NCBI GenBank assembly: GCA_965224675.1
Contig: CBDDAA010000004.1
Span: 3,169,978-3,233,977, forward strand
DNA: 64,000 bases
Reading direction: 5' to 3'
From: UBA7957 sp965224675
Lineage (GTDB): Bacteria; Pseudomonadota; Gammaproteobacteria; Granulosicoccales; Granulosicoccaceae
Shown piece after piece: positions 9,849 to 18,686 of this stretch; the stretch's first letter is position 1; every line of letters starts with the position of its first letter. A model generated the notes under the pieces. The model saw nothing but the letters and a program-made list of their open reading frames with translations. It ran no database searches and was not told where the DNA came from. The translations under genes were made by a program, and so were the position numbers.

Positions 9849-11252
9849 TTACGCCTCTGTTTTCGGCATTCTATTCCATGCATCTAATGCGGCCACCTTA
9901 TAAGCTTCTGCCAACGTTGGATAATTAAATGTATTTTCCACAAAATAGTCCATGGTTCCTTGCAGATTTATAACGGCCTGACCAATATGTATCAGCTCCG
10001 TAGCACCTTCGCCAACGATATGAGCGCCCAACAAGTGACGGGTTTCCATTGAAAAAATCAGCTTCATCAAACCATTTTCCAAACCCATTATCTGTCCTCG
10101 TGAAGTTTCCCTAAAACGACATATTCCGCACTCATATGCGATGCCTTTTTCTATAACCTCTTCCTCACTCATACCCACTGTAGACATTTCAGGAACTGTA
10201 TATATGCCATAGGGGAAGTACTCAGGTGCCGAAAATGCATCACTACGATCAAATGCATGGAACATCGCTATACGACCCTGCTCCATTGATGTGGATGCTA
10301 AACTGGGAAATCCAATGACATCACCTGCTGCATAGATATGCTCCACCTCGGTCTGAAAGCTGTTTTTATCCCGCACAGACAAACGCCCACGATGATCTGC
10401 ACTCAATCCGCAATTACTCAATTTCAAACTTTCTGTATTGCCCGTACGCCCCGCAGCGAATAAAACCATATCACTACGGACTATGCGTTTATTTTCCATC
10501 TCAACAATACAAGTACCAGCAGATTTTCTGATTGATGTAACCTTTTGACCAAACCGTAAATTGACACCGCGATCACGCAATTGATGACTAAAATCTTCGA
10601 TCAATTCACGATCAACAAAGTCCAGCATGCTATTGCGTGGCTCAATCAAAGTGACCTGAACATCAAGGGCGCTAAAAATCGTTGCATACTCAACGCCGAT
10701 TACACCAGCCCCAATTACCGCCAATGAATTGGGTAATTTGTTCATATGCAAAATTTCGTCACTATCAACAATGGCTTGGCCATCAAATGGAATATGATCT
10801 GGACGGTAGGGATGCGTTCCCGTTGCAATGAGGATACGTGATGCGTGGTATACTTGACGTTCGCCATTATTCGCTAATACCTCAACCGTATTCGGATCAA
10901 CAAAACTGCCACAACCATACGCAACATGCACTTTGTTACGCGTAAATTGATGTTCCAAGGTATCGACTTCGTGTCCCAGCGTGATATTCATCCTTTGTTT
11001 TAGATCTTCCGCAGTTATATCGTCTTTTACTCGATAAGCGCGACCGTAAAATGAACGCTCCCGCCAACCCGATAGATTCAGTACAGTCTCACGCAATGTT
11101 TTGCTGGGAATGGTTCCCGTATGAACGGTTACACCACCAACAGATTGCCCTTTTTCGACGACATAAACATTTTTACCCCATTTTGCAGCCTGTATTGCAG
11201 CGCGTTTTCCTGCCGGGCCACTACCGATAACGAGCAAATCGCATTCAATCAT
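9849..11252 (-). CDS. sthA: Soluble pyridine nucleotide transhydrogenase SthA
   Basis: Encodes 467 aa of the flavoprotein disulfide reductase family. It has an N-terminal FAD dinucleotide fold (GSGPAGKRAA), a GTIPSKTLRE segment where related reductases carry the redox-active cysteines, a second NAD(P) fold (GAGVIGVEYATIF) and the AAGDVIG FAD motif. The catalytic cysteine pair is absent (GGVTVHTGTIPS), as expected for SthA and unlike lipoamide dehydrogenase. The cytosolic enzyme moves hydride between NADPH and NAD. GGAGG lies 6 bp before ATG. The gene appears monocistronic. Confidence 0.92.
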   Translation of the reverse strand: MIECDLLVIGSGPAGKRAAIQAAKWGKNVYVVEKGQSVGGVTVHTGTIPSKTLRETVLNLSGWRERSFYGRAYRVKDDITAEDLKQRMNITLGHEVDTLEHQFTRNKVHVAYGCGSFVDPNTVEVLANNGERQVYHASRILIATGTHPYRPDHIPFDGQAIVDSDEILHMNKLPNSLAVIGAGVIGVEYATIFSALDVQVTLIEPRNSMLDFVDRELIEDFSHQLRDRGVNLRFGQKVTSIRKSAGTCIVEMENKRIVRSDMVLFAAGRTGNTESLKLSNCGLSADHRGRLSVRDKNSFQTEVEHIYAAGDVIGFPSLASTSMEQGRIAMFHAFDRSDAFSAPEYFPYGIYTVPEMSTVGMSEEEVIEKGIAYECGICRFRETSRGQIMGLENGLMKLIFSMETRHLLGAHIVGEGATELIHIGQAVINLQGTMDYFVENTFNYPTLAEAYKVAALDAWNRMPKTEA

Positions 11253-11359
11253 CTATTGCCTCCGACTGTCTGTTTCAGGGAATTTTCCATGTATTTTCTG
11301 AATTTCCATATTCTAACTAACCATCCGTGGTTTTTTATTTATTGATACTACCTGACAAG

Positions 11360-11506
11360 CTAGCTGCCTGTTGAAAAAATCTCTGATGAGTATCAGGCAA
11401 GGCAAAATCAGGCGGAAAAACGCAGTTTACACAGTGTAAATGCGTATGTTTGAGCCTGATTTTAACGCCGCATGGTGCCATAGAGCGTTTTTCAACAAGC
11501 TGCTAG
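11360..11506. repeat. Fold-back miniature element (MITE-like)
   Basis: Lies in the 478-bp sthA-dusA gap, which otherwise shows nothing recognisable. The ends are imperfect inverted repeats (CTAGCTGCCTGTTGAAAAA on the left; reverse complement of the right end CTAGCAGCTTGTTGAAAAA). Symmetry continues inward: AAAATCAGGC pairs with GCCTGATTTT, and TTTACAC-A-GTGTAAA sits exactly at the centre (11433). The whole 147 bp can therefore fold into one long hairpin. No coding frame lies inside. This is the layout of non-autonomous MITE or fold-back repeats. Confidence 0.65.
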
Positions 11507-11730
11507 ACTTGTTTACGTTTTACGCTCAAAGTAACAGCTTTTCATTGATACCACTTCATCGCTATTGGATAACGGCCACTCATAAATGTAATTGCGACAT
11601 AAGAAGCTTAAACTACAGGACTTATACGCAAAATCTTAATTGAATAAGAGAAAGATCATGCTTTACGCCAGCATCCTGATGTTGGAAATATTTCACCCTA
11701 TGAATGATAATGAGTGATGACTTCATAACC

Positions 11731-12741
11731 TTAGCCGTCACAAACGTAAGTCATCGCTTCCTTTAATAACATTTCGGCTGATTGTGCTTTATGCATAGAT
11801 TCGCTTAAGTGTCGCCGCCAGGCCCGAGCTCCCGGTACGGATTTATATAAGGCAATGAGATGACGTGTTAAACGTGATAGCGGTATTCCCAACATTTGCT
11901 GACCATTAATGTACTCAAGGTATTTCTCTAATAACTGCTTTCGAGTTACTGGAATATTAGTACTCTCGCTATAAATCTCTCGCAATATGGGAATCATCGC
12001 AAATGGATTATAGTAAGCCTCTCGTCCCAGCATGACACCATCAACCTGCGCTAAATGGGTCTGAACAGCAAATGTATCCTTAATACCACCATTGATCACA
12101 ATCTGACAGTTTTGAAATGCCTGTTTGATCTGATAAACAAACTCATAATCCAGCGGCGGAACTTCCCGGTTCTGACGTGGACTTAATCCACTGAGCCAGG
12201 CTTTACGTGCATGAATAATAAAAACACGGCAACCTGCATCATATAAAGTCTGTACAAAACATTGTAACGCCTCGAAACTATCTTGATTGTCTATACCTAT
12301 GCGACATTTAACAGTCACAGGTATTTGCACTACCGCCTGCATCTGATGTAAGCATTCAGCAACCCGCAACGGTTCAGCCATCAGACAAGCACCAATTCCA
12401 CCCGCTTGAACCCGATCACTTGGACAACCACAATTAAGATTAACTTCATCAAAGCCAAATTCTTCACCAATTTTACAGGCATCGGCCAACTGTTTTGCAT
12501 CACTTCCACCCAACTGTAAAGCCAATGGGTGTTCCTCAGGGTTAAAAAGCAACAGCTTTTTGCGCTCACCATGAACAACTGCCGAACTTGTTAACATCTC
12601 TGTATAAAGCAGAGCATCTGCAGAAATAAGGCGAAACAGATAACGAAAATGGCGGTCACTTAAATCCATCATAGGCGCGAGACAAAACCTGCGATCCAAA
12701 CGCTGTGCCGTGACGCTATTCGATTCATACTCGGTTGTCAC
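11731..12741 (-). CDS. dusA: tRNA-dihydrouridine(20/20a) synthase DusA
   Basis: Encodes 336 aa. FMN TIM-barrel features are clear: LAPMMDLSDRHFRYL at the start, TEMLTSSAVVHG, the catalytic-cysteine segment NCGCPSDRVQAGGIGACLM (Cys about 106), CRIGID, IHARKAWLSGLSP and NGGI. These match DusA rather than DusB or DusC. The enzyme reduces uridines in the tRNA D-loop. It begins with GTG overlapping the stop of the upstream phosphorylase gene by 4 bp, so the two are coupled. Confidence 0.93.
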   Translation of the reverse strand: MTTEYESNSVTAQRLDRRFCLAPMMDLSDRHFRYLFRLISADALLYTEMLTSSAVVHGERKKLLLFNPEEHPLALQLGGSDAKQLADACKIGEEFGFDEVNLNCGCPSDRVQAGGIGACLMAEPLRVAECLHQMQAVVQIPVTVKCRIGIDNQDSFEALQCFVQTLYDAGCRVFIIHARKAWLSGLSPRQNREVPPLDYEFVYQIKQAFQNCQIVINGGIKDTFAVQTHLAQVDGVMLGREAYYNPFAMIPILREIYSESTNIPVTRKQLLEKYLEYINGQQMLGIPLSRLTRHLIALYKSVPGARAWRRHLSESMHKAQSAEMLLKEAMTYVCDG

Positions 12742-13478
12742 AAAATAGCAACCGTACTTTTTAATACGCTGTGAGCCTGTTGCGAACCTATTTTGATATA
12801 CTCTTCCACTTCGTCAAAATTTATTTCTTCGGCTTCCATGCCAGCAGCCCAATTTACAACCATGGTCAATACCGCATATTCCAGGCCCAGCTCACGGGCC
12901 AGAGCAGCCTCCGGCATTCCCGTCATACCAACAATAGTGCAACCATCATTACGCATTCGACTAATCTCTGCTGCTGTTTCAAGTCGGGGACCTTGTGTAA
13001 TTCCATAAGTTCCAGTGGAAACAGGATTTACACCAGCATCCTGCGCCCCTTTTATCAGCTTGCAACGTAAACTTTCAGTATAAGGGTATGAAAAACCTAT
13101 GTGCTCCAGACCCGCATCATCGCCTTCAAAATAGGTATGCTCGCGGCCATGGGTGTAATCAATTAACTGATCAGGAATAGCAATTGTTGTGGGCGCGCAC
13201 GACTGTGTTATCCCTCCGACAGCAGCAAAAGCAATTATTTGTTTTACACCAACCGATTGCAAAGCCCAAATATTCGCCCTATAGTTGATCTTATGAGGTG
13301 CAATAGTATGCTTATCACCATGCCTTGCGAGAAAAGTAAGCTCACGATCAAACAACCTTCCGTGGCATAATAGCCCTGATGCTTCCCCATAAGGTGTTTT
13401 TACGGTTTCAGTGGAATTTATACTAAACCCCTCCATGCTGGTTAAGCCAGTGCCTCCGATAATTGCAAGTTTAACCAT
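12738..13478 (-). CDS. S-methyl-5'-thioinosine phosphorylase (MTIP/MTAP family)
   Basis: Encodes 246 aa of the purine nucleoside phosphorylase (MTAP) family: IIGGTGLTSMEGF at the N-terminus, the phosphate-site segment ARHGDKHTIAPHKINYRAN, GPRLETAAEI and MTGMPEAALARELG. Gammaproteobacteria such as Pseudomonas use this branch on methylthioinosine in methionine salvage; specificity for the inosine over the adenosine form is inferred from the family, not visible here. GGAG lies about 9 bp before ATG. It is followed by overlapping dusA. Confidence 0.88.
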   Translation of the reverse strand: MVKLAIIGGTGLTSMEGFSINSTETVKTPYGEASGLLCHGRLFDRELTFLARHGDKHTIAPHKINYRANIWALQSVGVKQIIAFAAVGGITQSCAPTTIAIPDQLIDYTHGREHTYFEGDDAGLEHIGFSYPYTESLRCKLIKGAQDAGVNPVSTGTYGITQGPRLETAAEISRMRNDGCTIVGMTGMPEAALARELGLEYAVLTMVVNWAAGMEAEEINFDEVEEYIKIGSQQAHSVLKSTVAIL

Positions 13479-13637
13479 TATATTTTCTCCATTTTATGGT
13501 TTAATTCAGTGAAAACTTATGCCAATACACTCAATAGTAATTTCTTGATAACCTTGGCAGCCTGTATAGTCGCTCATACTCAGACTGTAACAAAGATGAT
13601 GCAATTTTTCCCTATACCTGGGCTAAACAACATTTGC

Positions 13638-14693
13638 TTAAGCCAATTTAGATAACACTTCCCTCGCTCTGCCTGCCACCTGCTGTCTAAACTTAAGCAT
13701 GTCTGTATTATCCCTGCGCTGCAATCGATTGAGTCTATTCGATCTTTTTCTGTCAGCTGCAAGCTGCAAGCCATTGAGAATCTCAATGACTGCTGGCGGG
13801 TCATTGCAAACCAACAACATATCACAACCCGCCGCCAAAGCCGCTTCTGCCCTCTGTACAGGACTTCCCGTTTCGGCCGCCCCCTGCATACTCAAATCAT
13901 CACTAAAAATCGCGCCTTTAAAACCAATCTCTTTACGTAATACTGTTTGAATCCAGAAACGTGAAAAGCCTGCAGCATGTGAATCAATGTTTTTATAAAC
14001 AATATGTGCAGGCATTACCCCTTCAACACCTGCATCTACCAGCGCTTTAAATGGAATCAGATCTTTCTCTCTGATTTGTGACAATTGCCGATCATCCACC
14101 GGCAATTCCAGATGTGAATCAGCACTAACGTAACCATGTCCGGGAAAGTGCTTGGCAACGGCTGCCATGCCCGCTTGATGCAACCCCTGCATAAGGCTGT
14201 TTGCAAGTTTGGAAACAATAACCGCATCAGTGTGAAACGAACGGTCGCCTATTACACTGGAGTTACCCATATCCAGATCCACTACAGGCGTAAAACTAAA
14301 ATCCATGTCCAGTGCGGACAGCTCAGCTGCCAACAATCCGCCAAGATTATAAGCGGCATCTTCTGCCAACGGCGGTGATTGTGAATATAAATCACCTAAT
14401 CTTCGCATCGGCGGAATAGCACTGAAGCCTTTTCGAAAACGTTGTACTCGCCCACCCTCATGATCGACTGCAATTAATACTGGTGTCTTGCTGCTGGCAC
14501 GAACCGCTTGAATCAACTGTTTAATTTGCTGACTTGACTCGAAGTTACGGCTGAATAATATTAAGCCTCCAATACGATCATCGGCAAACAATTGCTCTTC
14601 GGTTTTGCTTAATTCGGTGCCTGTTAAATCAATCATAAGCGGTCCGATCAAAGCGGATGTGGATTTTAATTGACTAAACAAGTAAGCCCCCAA
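13638..14693 (-). CDS. nagZ: Beta-N-acetylhexosaminidase NagZ
   Basis: Up to 351 aa of glycoside hydrolase family 3. Visible motifs are IGGLILFSRNF, VDHEGGRVQRFR, KHFPGHGYVSADSH (the His/Asp pair of the NagZ catalytic loop) and the nucleophile region SDDLSMQGA. The cytosolic enzyme removes GlcNAc from anhydromuropeptides in peptidoglycan recycling. The start is uncertain: the 5'-most TTG at 14693 lacks a Shine-Dalgarno, while TTG at 14681 follows GGGGG by 5 bp and is more plausible. It lies in the same orientation as the MTIP and ispF genes. Confidence 0.93.
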   Translation of the reverse strand: MGAYLFSQLKSTSALIGPLMIDLTGTELSKTEEQLFADDRIGGLILFSRNFESSQQIKQLIQAVRASSKTPVLIAVDHEGGRVQRFRKGFSAIPPMRRLGDLYSQSPPLAEDAAYNLGGLLAAELSALDMDFSFTPVVDLDMGNSSVIGDRSFHTDAVIVSKLANSLMQGLHQAGMAAVAKHFPGHGYVSADSHLELPVDDRQLSQIREKDLIPFKALVDAGVEGVMPAHIVYKNIDSHAAGFSRFWIQTVLRKEIGFKGAIFSDDLSMQGAAETGSPVQRAEAALAAGCDMLLVCNDPPAVIEILNGLQLAADRKRSNRLNRLQRRDNTDMLKFRQQVAGRAREVLSKLA

Positions 14694-14708
14694 ACTGAGT
14701 GATGCCTA

Positions 14709-14760
14709 TTCTTACTCGAATCGCTAAAGCGCCAGGTAAGTGAGTACGGATTCGTAAGAA
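14709..14760. repeat. Interrupted inverted repeat between ispF and nagZ
   Basis: TTCTTAC(TC)GAATC on the left pairs with GATTCGTAAGAA on the right, allowing a two-base bulge, around a 26-bp interior. It lies in the 87-bp ispF-nagZ gap. There is no run of T on either side, so an intergenic repeat or mRNA processing site is as likely as a terminator. Confidence 0.3.
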
Positions 14761-14780
14761 CATGGACTGAACAAGTATTA

Positions 14781-15281
14781 TTATGCTGAATTATCCTGTT
14801 CATTTTTCTCCAGTAGCGCAACAGCGTGCGCTGCAATACCTTCACCCCTACCTGTGAATCCAAGTTTTTCAGTCGTTGTGGCTTTTATGTTGACACAATC
14901 GAGTGACAGATGTAGATCGGAGGCGAGATTTTTACGCATAGCATCAATGTAAGGCGCCATTTTCGGTGCTTGGGCAACTAATGTCAGATCAATATTCACA
15001 CATTTAAAATTGTTTTTCTGCAACCTATCGTAGACATGGCGAAGTAACATTCTACTGTCCACATTTTTAAATCGATTATCTGAATCTGAAAAATGCTTGC
15101 CGAGATCCCCCAGGCTGGACGCGCCAAACAAAGCATCGCATAGCGCATGAATTGCAACATCACCATCGGAATGTGCCTTTAGAGCATGGTCAAATGGTAT
15201 TTTTTCACCACCCAATATTAAATGGTCACCAGGCTCAAATGCATGCACATCAAAGCCATGGCCTATTCTTAACTGACTCAT
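14781..15281 (-). CDS. ispF: 2-C-methyl-D-erythritol 2,4-cyclodiphosphate synthase IspF
   Basis: Encodes 166 aa, a normal length. The N-terminus RIGHGFDVHAFEPGD carries the zinc ligands Asp and His, HSDGDVAIHALCDALFGA the third histidine, and FTGRGEGIAAHA the C-terminal signature. It catalyses cyclodiphosphate formation in the MEP isoprenoid pathway. The ATG overlaps the ispD stop by 4 bp, so IspD and IspF are made together. Confidence 0.95.
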   Translation of the reverse strand: MSQLRIGHGFDVHAFEPGDHLILGGEKIPFDHALKAHSDGDVAIHALCDALFGASSLGDLGKHFSDSDNRFKNVDSRMLLRHVYDRLQKNNFKCVNIDLTLVAQAPKMAPYIDAMRKNLASDLHLSLDCVNIKATTTEKLGFTGRGEGIAAHAVALLEKNEQDNSA

Positions 15282-16000
15282 TGCCCAAGATGCTCCTTTG
15301 CCTGAATTGCCAAATGGATTTCTGCCAATTTCAAATCAAATGGCCGTGTTATTTTAATATTATCAGCCTGACCCTCTAATAATATTGGCTTGATACCACT
15401 GTACTCCATTGCAGAGGCTTCGTCAGTAATCGGAAGGTTTTTCTCAATTGCGTTGTCAAGTGCGTCTTTTAGTTCTTGATAACGGAAACACTGTGGGGTT
15501 TGCGCGTGCCATAACGCTTCCCGACTGACGGTTTCGATCACCTGCCCTTGTGCATTTGCACGCTTCATCGTATCGTCTGCAGGCACCGCAAGTAGTGCAC
15601 CAGCACAATCAGGTGCTTGTACCCGATGAATGAGCCTTTTCAGATCTTTTGCACGAAGGCAGGGTCTGGCCGCATCATGAACCAAAACCCAATCGTCTTT
15701 GGCGACATGATTTTGTAGAAAAATTAATGCACTCAGCACCGATTTGGCGCGTGTCGGCCCTCCGATTACACGATGTATTCTGGTATCAATCCTTTGTTTT
15801 ATCTGAGTCCAGCGGGAATCATTCTGGTTTAACGCAACAACCACACCTTTTATATGTTCATTATCAAGTAACACCTGCAATGTAAGAGAAATAACGGGTT
15901 CTCCAGAAATTAACAGATATTGTTTTGGCGTGTTTGAGCGCATACGACTACCCGTTCCAGCCGCAGGTACTATCGCCCAAAAACATGGATTTATACTCAT
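15278..16000 (-). CDS. ispD: 2-C-methyl-D-erythritol 4-phosphate cytidylyltransferase IspD
   Basis: Encodes 240 aa with the nucleotidyltransferase start PAAGTGSRMRSNTPKQYL, VHDAARPCL, and TDEASAMEYSG near the C-terminus. It transfers CMP to methylerythritol phosphate in the MEP pathway. Four-base overlaps join it to ftsB upstream and ispF downstream, the usual gammaproteobacterial order. Confidence 0.95.
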   Translation of the reverse strand: MSINPCFWAIVPAAGTGSRMRSNTPKQYLLISGEPVISLTLQVLLDNEHIKGVVVALNQNDSRWTQIKQRIDTRIHRVIGGPTRAKSVLSALIFLQNHVAKDDWVLVHDAARPCLRAKDLKRLIHRVQAPDCAGALLAVPADDTMKRANAQGQVIETVSREALWHAQTPQCFRYQELKDALDNAIEKNLPITDEASAMEYSGIKPILLEGQADNIKITRPFDLKLAEIHLAIQAKEHLGQ

Positions 16001-16416
16001 TGCTTTGGCTGTTTCTGTTCTGGGGTCAGAGTATCATTAAATTTTGGTTGATCCACATTAACCCTTTGATCCTGATCGATGAACTGGTAATACGTTTCAC
16101 CGCGACGAATCATCCCCAGATCAGAGCGCGCTCTTTCTTCAATGGCTTCAAGACCTTTTTTCAAATCGAGTACTTCTGCTTCGAGCGCATTATTTCGTAA
16201 TTGCAATACTTTGATCTGCGCCTTTTGCTGTGCAGATTTCTGATGCAGATTCCACACCTCCTGCACACTACCATCACCAAATATCAATCGGTATACCAAT
16301 ATCCCTAATAACAGAACCAGTGCCACAGCTAACAGCCTTACCGACAGCGGTGTATGGGTGTCATTGTTCAATAGTAAAAATCGAGGTTGAACCGAAATTG
16401 CATTTGCAATGCTCAA
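15997..16416 (-). CDS. ftsB: Cell division protein FtsB
   Basis: Encodes 139 aa: one transmembrane segment (about residues 25-45, RLLAVALVLLLGILVYRLIFG), then a coiled coil (about 55-95, VLQLRNNALEAEVLDLKKGLEAIEERAR) ending in DLGMIRRGETYYQFID. This is the FtsB/DivIC pattern; the protein bridges FtsL and FtsQ in the divisome. It is longer than typical FtsB (about 100 aa) because of an N-terminal extension of about 25 residues. The first codons overlap eno, so the start could be further in. Position between eno and ispD supports the call. Confidence 0.9.
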   Translation of the reverse strand: MSIANAISVQPRFLLLNNDTHTPLSVRLLAVALVLLLGILVYRLIFGDGSVQEVWNLHQKSAQQKAQIKVLQLRNNALEAEVLDLKKGLEAIEERARSDLGMIRRGETYYQFIDQDQRVNVDQPKFNDTLTPEQKQPKQ

Positions 16417-17696
16417 AACGTTTGACTGAATGCGCCTTTACCAGCATACACTGCCCGAGAACCGAGAAATTCCTCAATGCGCAACAATTGATTGTATTTT
16501 GCATTGCGATCAGAACGTGATAATGATCCGGTTTTAATCTGTTTACAATGTGTAGCAACGGCAAGATCTGCAATTGTAGTATCTTCAGTTTCTCCCGAAC
16601 GGTGCGAAGCGACCGCTGTGTAGCCGTTTTTGTGTGCCAGATCAATGGTTTGCAAGGTTTCTGTCAAGGTTCCAATCTGATTGACTTTAATCAGCACTGA
16701 ATTTGCAACTCCGGCATCTATGCCGCGTTGTAGTATTTTTGTATTGGTAACGAATAAATCATCACCCACCAGTTGGACGTTTTTACCCAGTCGATCAGTA
16801 AGCAGTTTCCAGCCATCCCAATCACCTTCGTCCATACCGTCCTCAATAGATATAATCGGATATTTGTCAGCCCAATCGGCAAGATAATCTACAAATCCTG
16901 CAGCGTCGAAATCACGACTTTCAGAGTCAAGCCGGTACACACCGTCTGCATAAAATTCCGAACTCGCCGCATCCAACCCCAAGTAAATATCTTTGCCCAT
17001 TTCAAAGCCGGCTTTTTCAACTGCCGAAATAATAACTTCTATTGCTTCTTCATTTGAAGACAAATCGGGTGCAAAACCACCCTCATCTCCAACGGCTGTA
17101 TTCAATCCTAAATCATCAAGTAGTTTACGTAAACTGTGAAACACTTCGGCACCGTAGCGCAGGGCTTCTTTGAATGATGGCGCCCCTACGGGTATGATCA
17201 TAAACTCCTGCAGATCGATGCTATTGTTAGCGTGCTCACCGCCATTGATGATATTCATCATGGGGGTCGGTAGAAAAACCGCCTGCTCCCCGCCAAGTTG
17301 CTCAAATAACATGAGTCCGTTCTCAAGTGATGCGGCATGAGCGGCTGCAAGCGATACCGCAAGCAACGCATTGGCACCAAGACGATCTTTATTTTCCGTG
17401 CCGTCGAGCGCTATCAACTTCTCGTCCAAGGCTTGTTGCTGAAAAATATCCATGCCTAACAAGGCATCACGGATTTCTCCATTGATGTTGGCAACCGCTT
17501 TTCCAACACCTTTGCCCAGATATCGTGACGGGTCGCCATCGCGAAGCTCCAATGCTTCACGACTTCCGGTTGATGCACCCGACGGTACGCCAGCGCGACC
17601 TCTTGCACCGGAATCGAGGATTATATCGGCTTCAACCGTTGGGTTCCCACGTGAATCCAGGATTTCACGCGCCCTGATATCAGCAATCTTGCCCAT
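16413..17696 (-). CDS. eno: Enolase
   Basis: Encodes 427 aa from the ATG at 17696, which is chosen because GGAG lies 6 bp upstream; the frame also opens four codons earlier (17708). Signatures are ILDSRGNPTVEAD, GEHANNSIDLQEFM, VGDEGGFAPDL, SIEDGMDEGDW and ASHRSGETEDTTIADLAV, covering the magnesium and substrate ligands. It interconverts 2-phosphoglycerate and phosphoenolpyruvate. Its stop overlaps the ftsB start; kdsA lies 136 bp upstream and uses the PEP that enolase makes. Confidence 0.97.
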   Translation of the reverse strand: MGKIADIRAREILDSRGNPTVEADIILDSGARGRAGVPSGASTGSREALELRDGDPSRYLGKGVGKAVANINGEIRDALLGMDIFQQQALDEKLIALDGTENKDRLGANALLAVSLAAAHAASLENGLMLFEQLGGEQAVFLPTPMMNIINGGEHANNSIDLQEFMIIPVGAPSFKEALRYGAEVFHSLRKLLDDLGLNTAVGDEGGFAPDLSSNEEAIEVIISAVEKAGFEMGKDIYLGLDAASSEFYADGVYRLDSESRDFDAAGFVDYLADWADKYPIISIEDGMDEGDWDGWKLLTDRLGKNVQLVGDDLFVTNTKILQRGIDAGVANSVLIKVNQIGTLTETLQTIDLAHKNGYTAVASHRSGETEDTTIADLAVATHCKQIKTGSLSRSDRNAKYNQLLRIEEFLGSRAVYAGKGAFSQTF

Positions 17697-17832
17697 TAAA
17701 GTCTCCATTAGTAATATGAATTTATAAAAATATTGTTGATAAGGCTAATAATAGCAGTCAGGGGGCTATTCAAGAATAAATTGATATGAAGCAAACTGTT
17801 GATTCCAGGATGAGTGCTCTATACTCAGGCAA

Positions 17833-18684
17833 TCAATCTTTGATCGCCGACAGCATTGATTGCTCAATGAAGCCTTTGCTTTTGACCAGCTGATCAATCT
17901 CCAGCAAGGTTTCAAGCAACTCACGCATTTGCCCAAGCGGCCAAGCGTTGGGTCCATCACTTAATGCCTTGGCTGGCTCTGGATGCGTCTCCATAAATAG
18001 ACCAGCAACTCCAGCGGAAATTGCAGCCCGCGCTAAAACCGGCACAAACTCCCTCTGTCCATCAGATGAAGAGCCTCTTCCACCCGGCAATTGAACAGAA
18101 TGGGTGGCATCAAACACCACCGGACATTTTGTCTCTCGCAAAATGGCCAGTGAACGCATATCTGACACCAGATTATTATAGCCGAAAGAAGCACCCCGTT
18201 CACATACCATGATTTGTTGATTGCCAGTCTCACGGGCTTTTTCAACCACATTCAACATATCACCAGGTGCCAGAAATTGACCCTTTTTTAGATTAACCGG
18301 CTTTCCTGTAGCAGCCACCGATTGAATAAAATTTGTTTGTCGGCACAAAAATGCAGGTGTTTGTAACACATCCACTACGCTCGCAACTTCATCCAACGGC
18401 GTATCCTCATGCACATCAGTCAATATTGGCAAGGACAATTGATCGCTGACTTTTTCGAGTATTTTTAAACCTTGCTCTATGCCCAGTCCACGAAAACTCA
18501 CCGTCGAGGAACGATTCGCCTTATCAAATGAGGATTTATAGATAAGCCCCAAACCCAGTGCCTGACACATTTCTTTTAGCTGGCCTGCCGTCTCCAGGGC
18601 AAGGCTTTCAGACTCTATCACACAAGGACCCGCAATCAGGAAAAGCGGATGATCCAATCCCACATCCAATCCACACAGCTGCAT
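17833..18684 (-). CDS. kdsA: 3-deoxy-8-phosphooctulonate synthase KdsA
   Basis: Encodes 283 aa. Motifs are LIAGPCVIESE, SSFDKANRSS, LTDVHEDTPLDEVA, QTPAFLCRQTNF, CERGASFGYNNLVSDMR, DATHSVQLPGG and FMETHPEPAKALSDGPNAWPL. It condenses PEP with arabinose 5-phosphate to give Kdo-8-phosphate for lipopolysaccharide. GGAG lies 8 bp before ATG. It follows pyrG by 2 bp, in the conserved pyrG-kdsA-eno order. Confidence 0.97.
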   Translation of the reverse strand: MQLCGLDVGLDHPLFLIAGPCVIESESLALETAGQLKEMCQALGLGLIYKSSFDKANRSSTVSFRGLGIEQGLKILEKVSDQLSLPILTDVHEDTPLDEVASVVDVLQTPAFLCRQTNFIQSVAATGKPVNLKKGQFLAPGDMLNVVEKARETGNQQIMVCERGASFGYNNLVSDMRSLAILRETKCPVVFDATHSVQLPGGRGSSSDGQREFVPVLARAAISAGVAGLFMETHPEPAKALSDGPNAWPLGQMRELLETLLEIDQLVKSKGFIEQSMLSAIKD

Positions 18685-18686
18685 TA

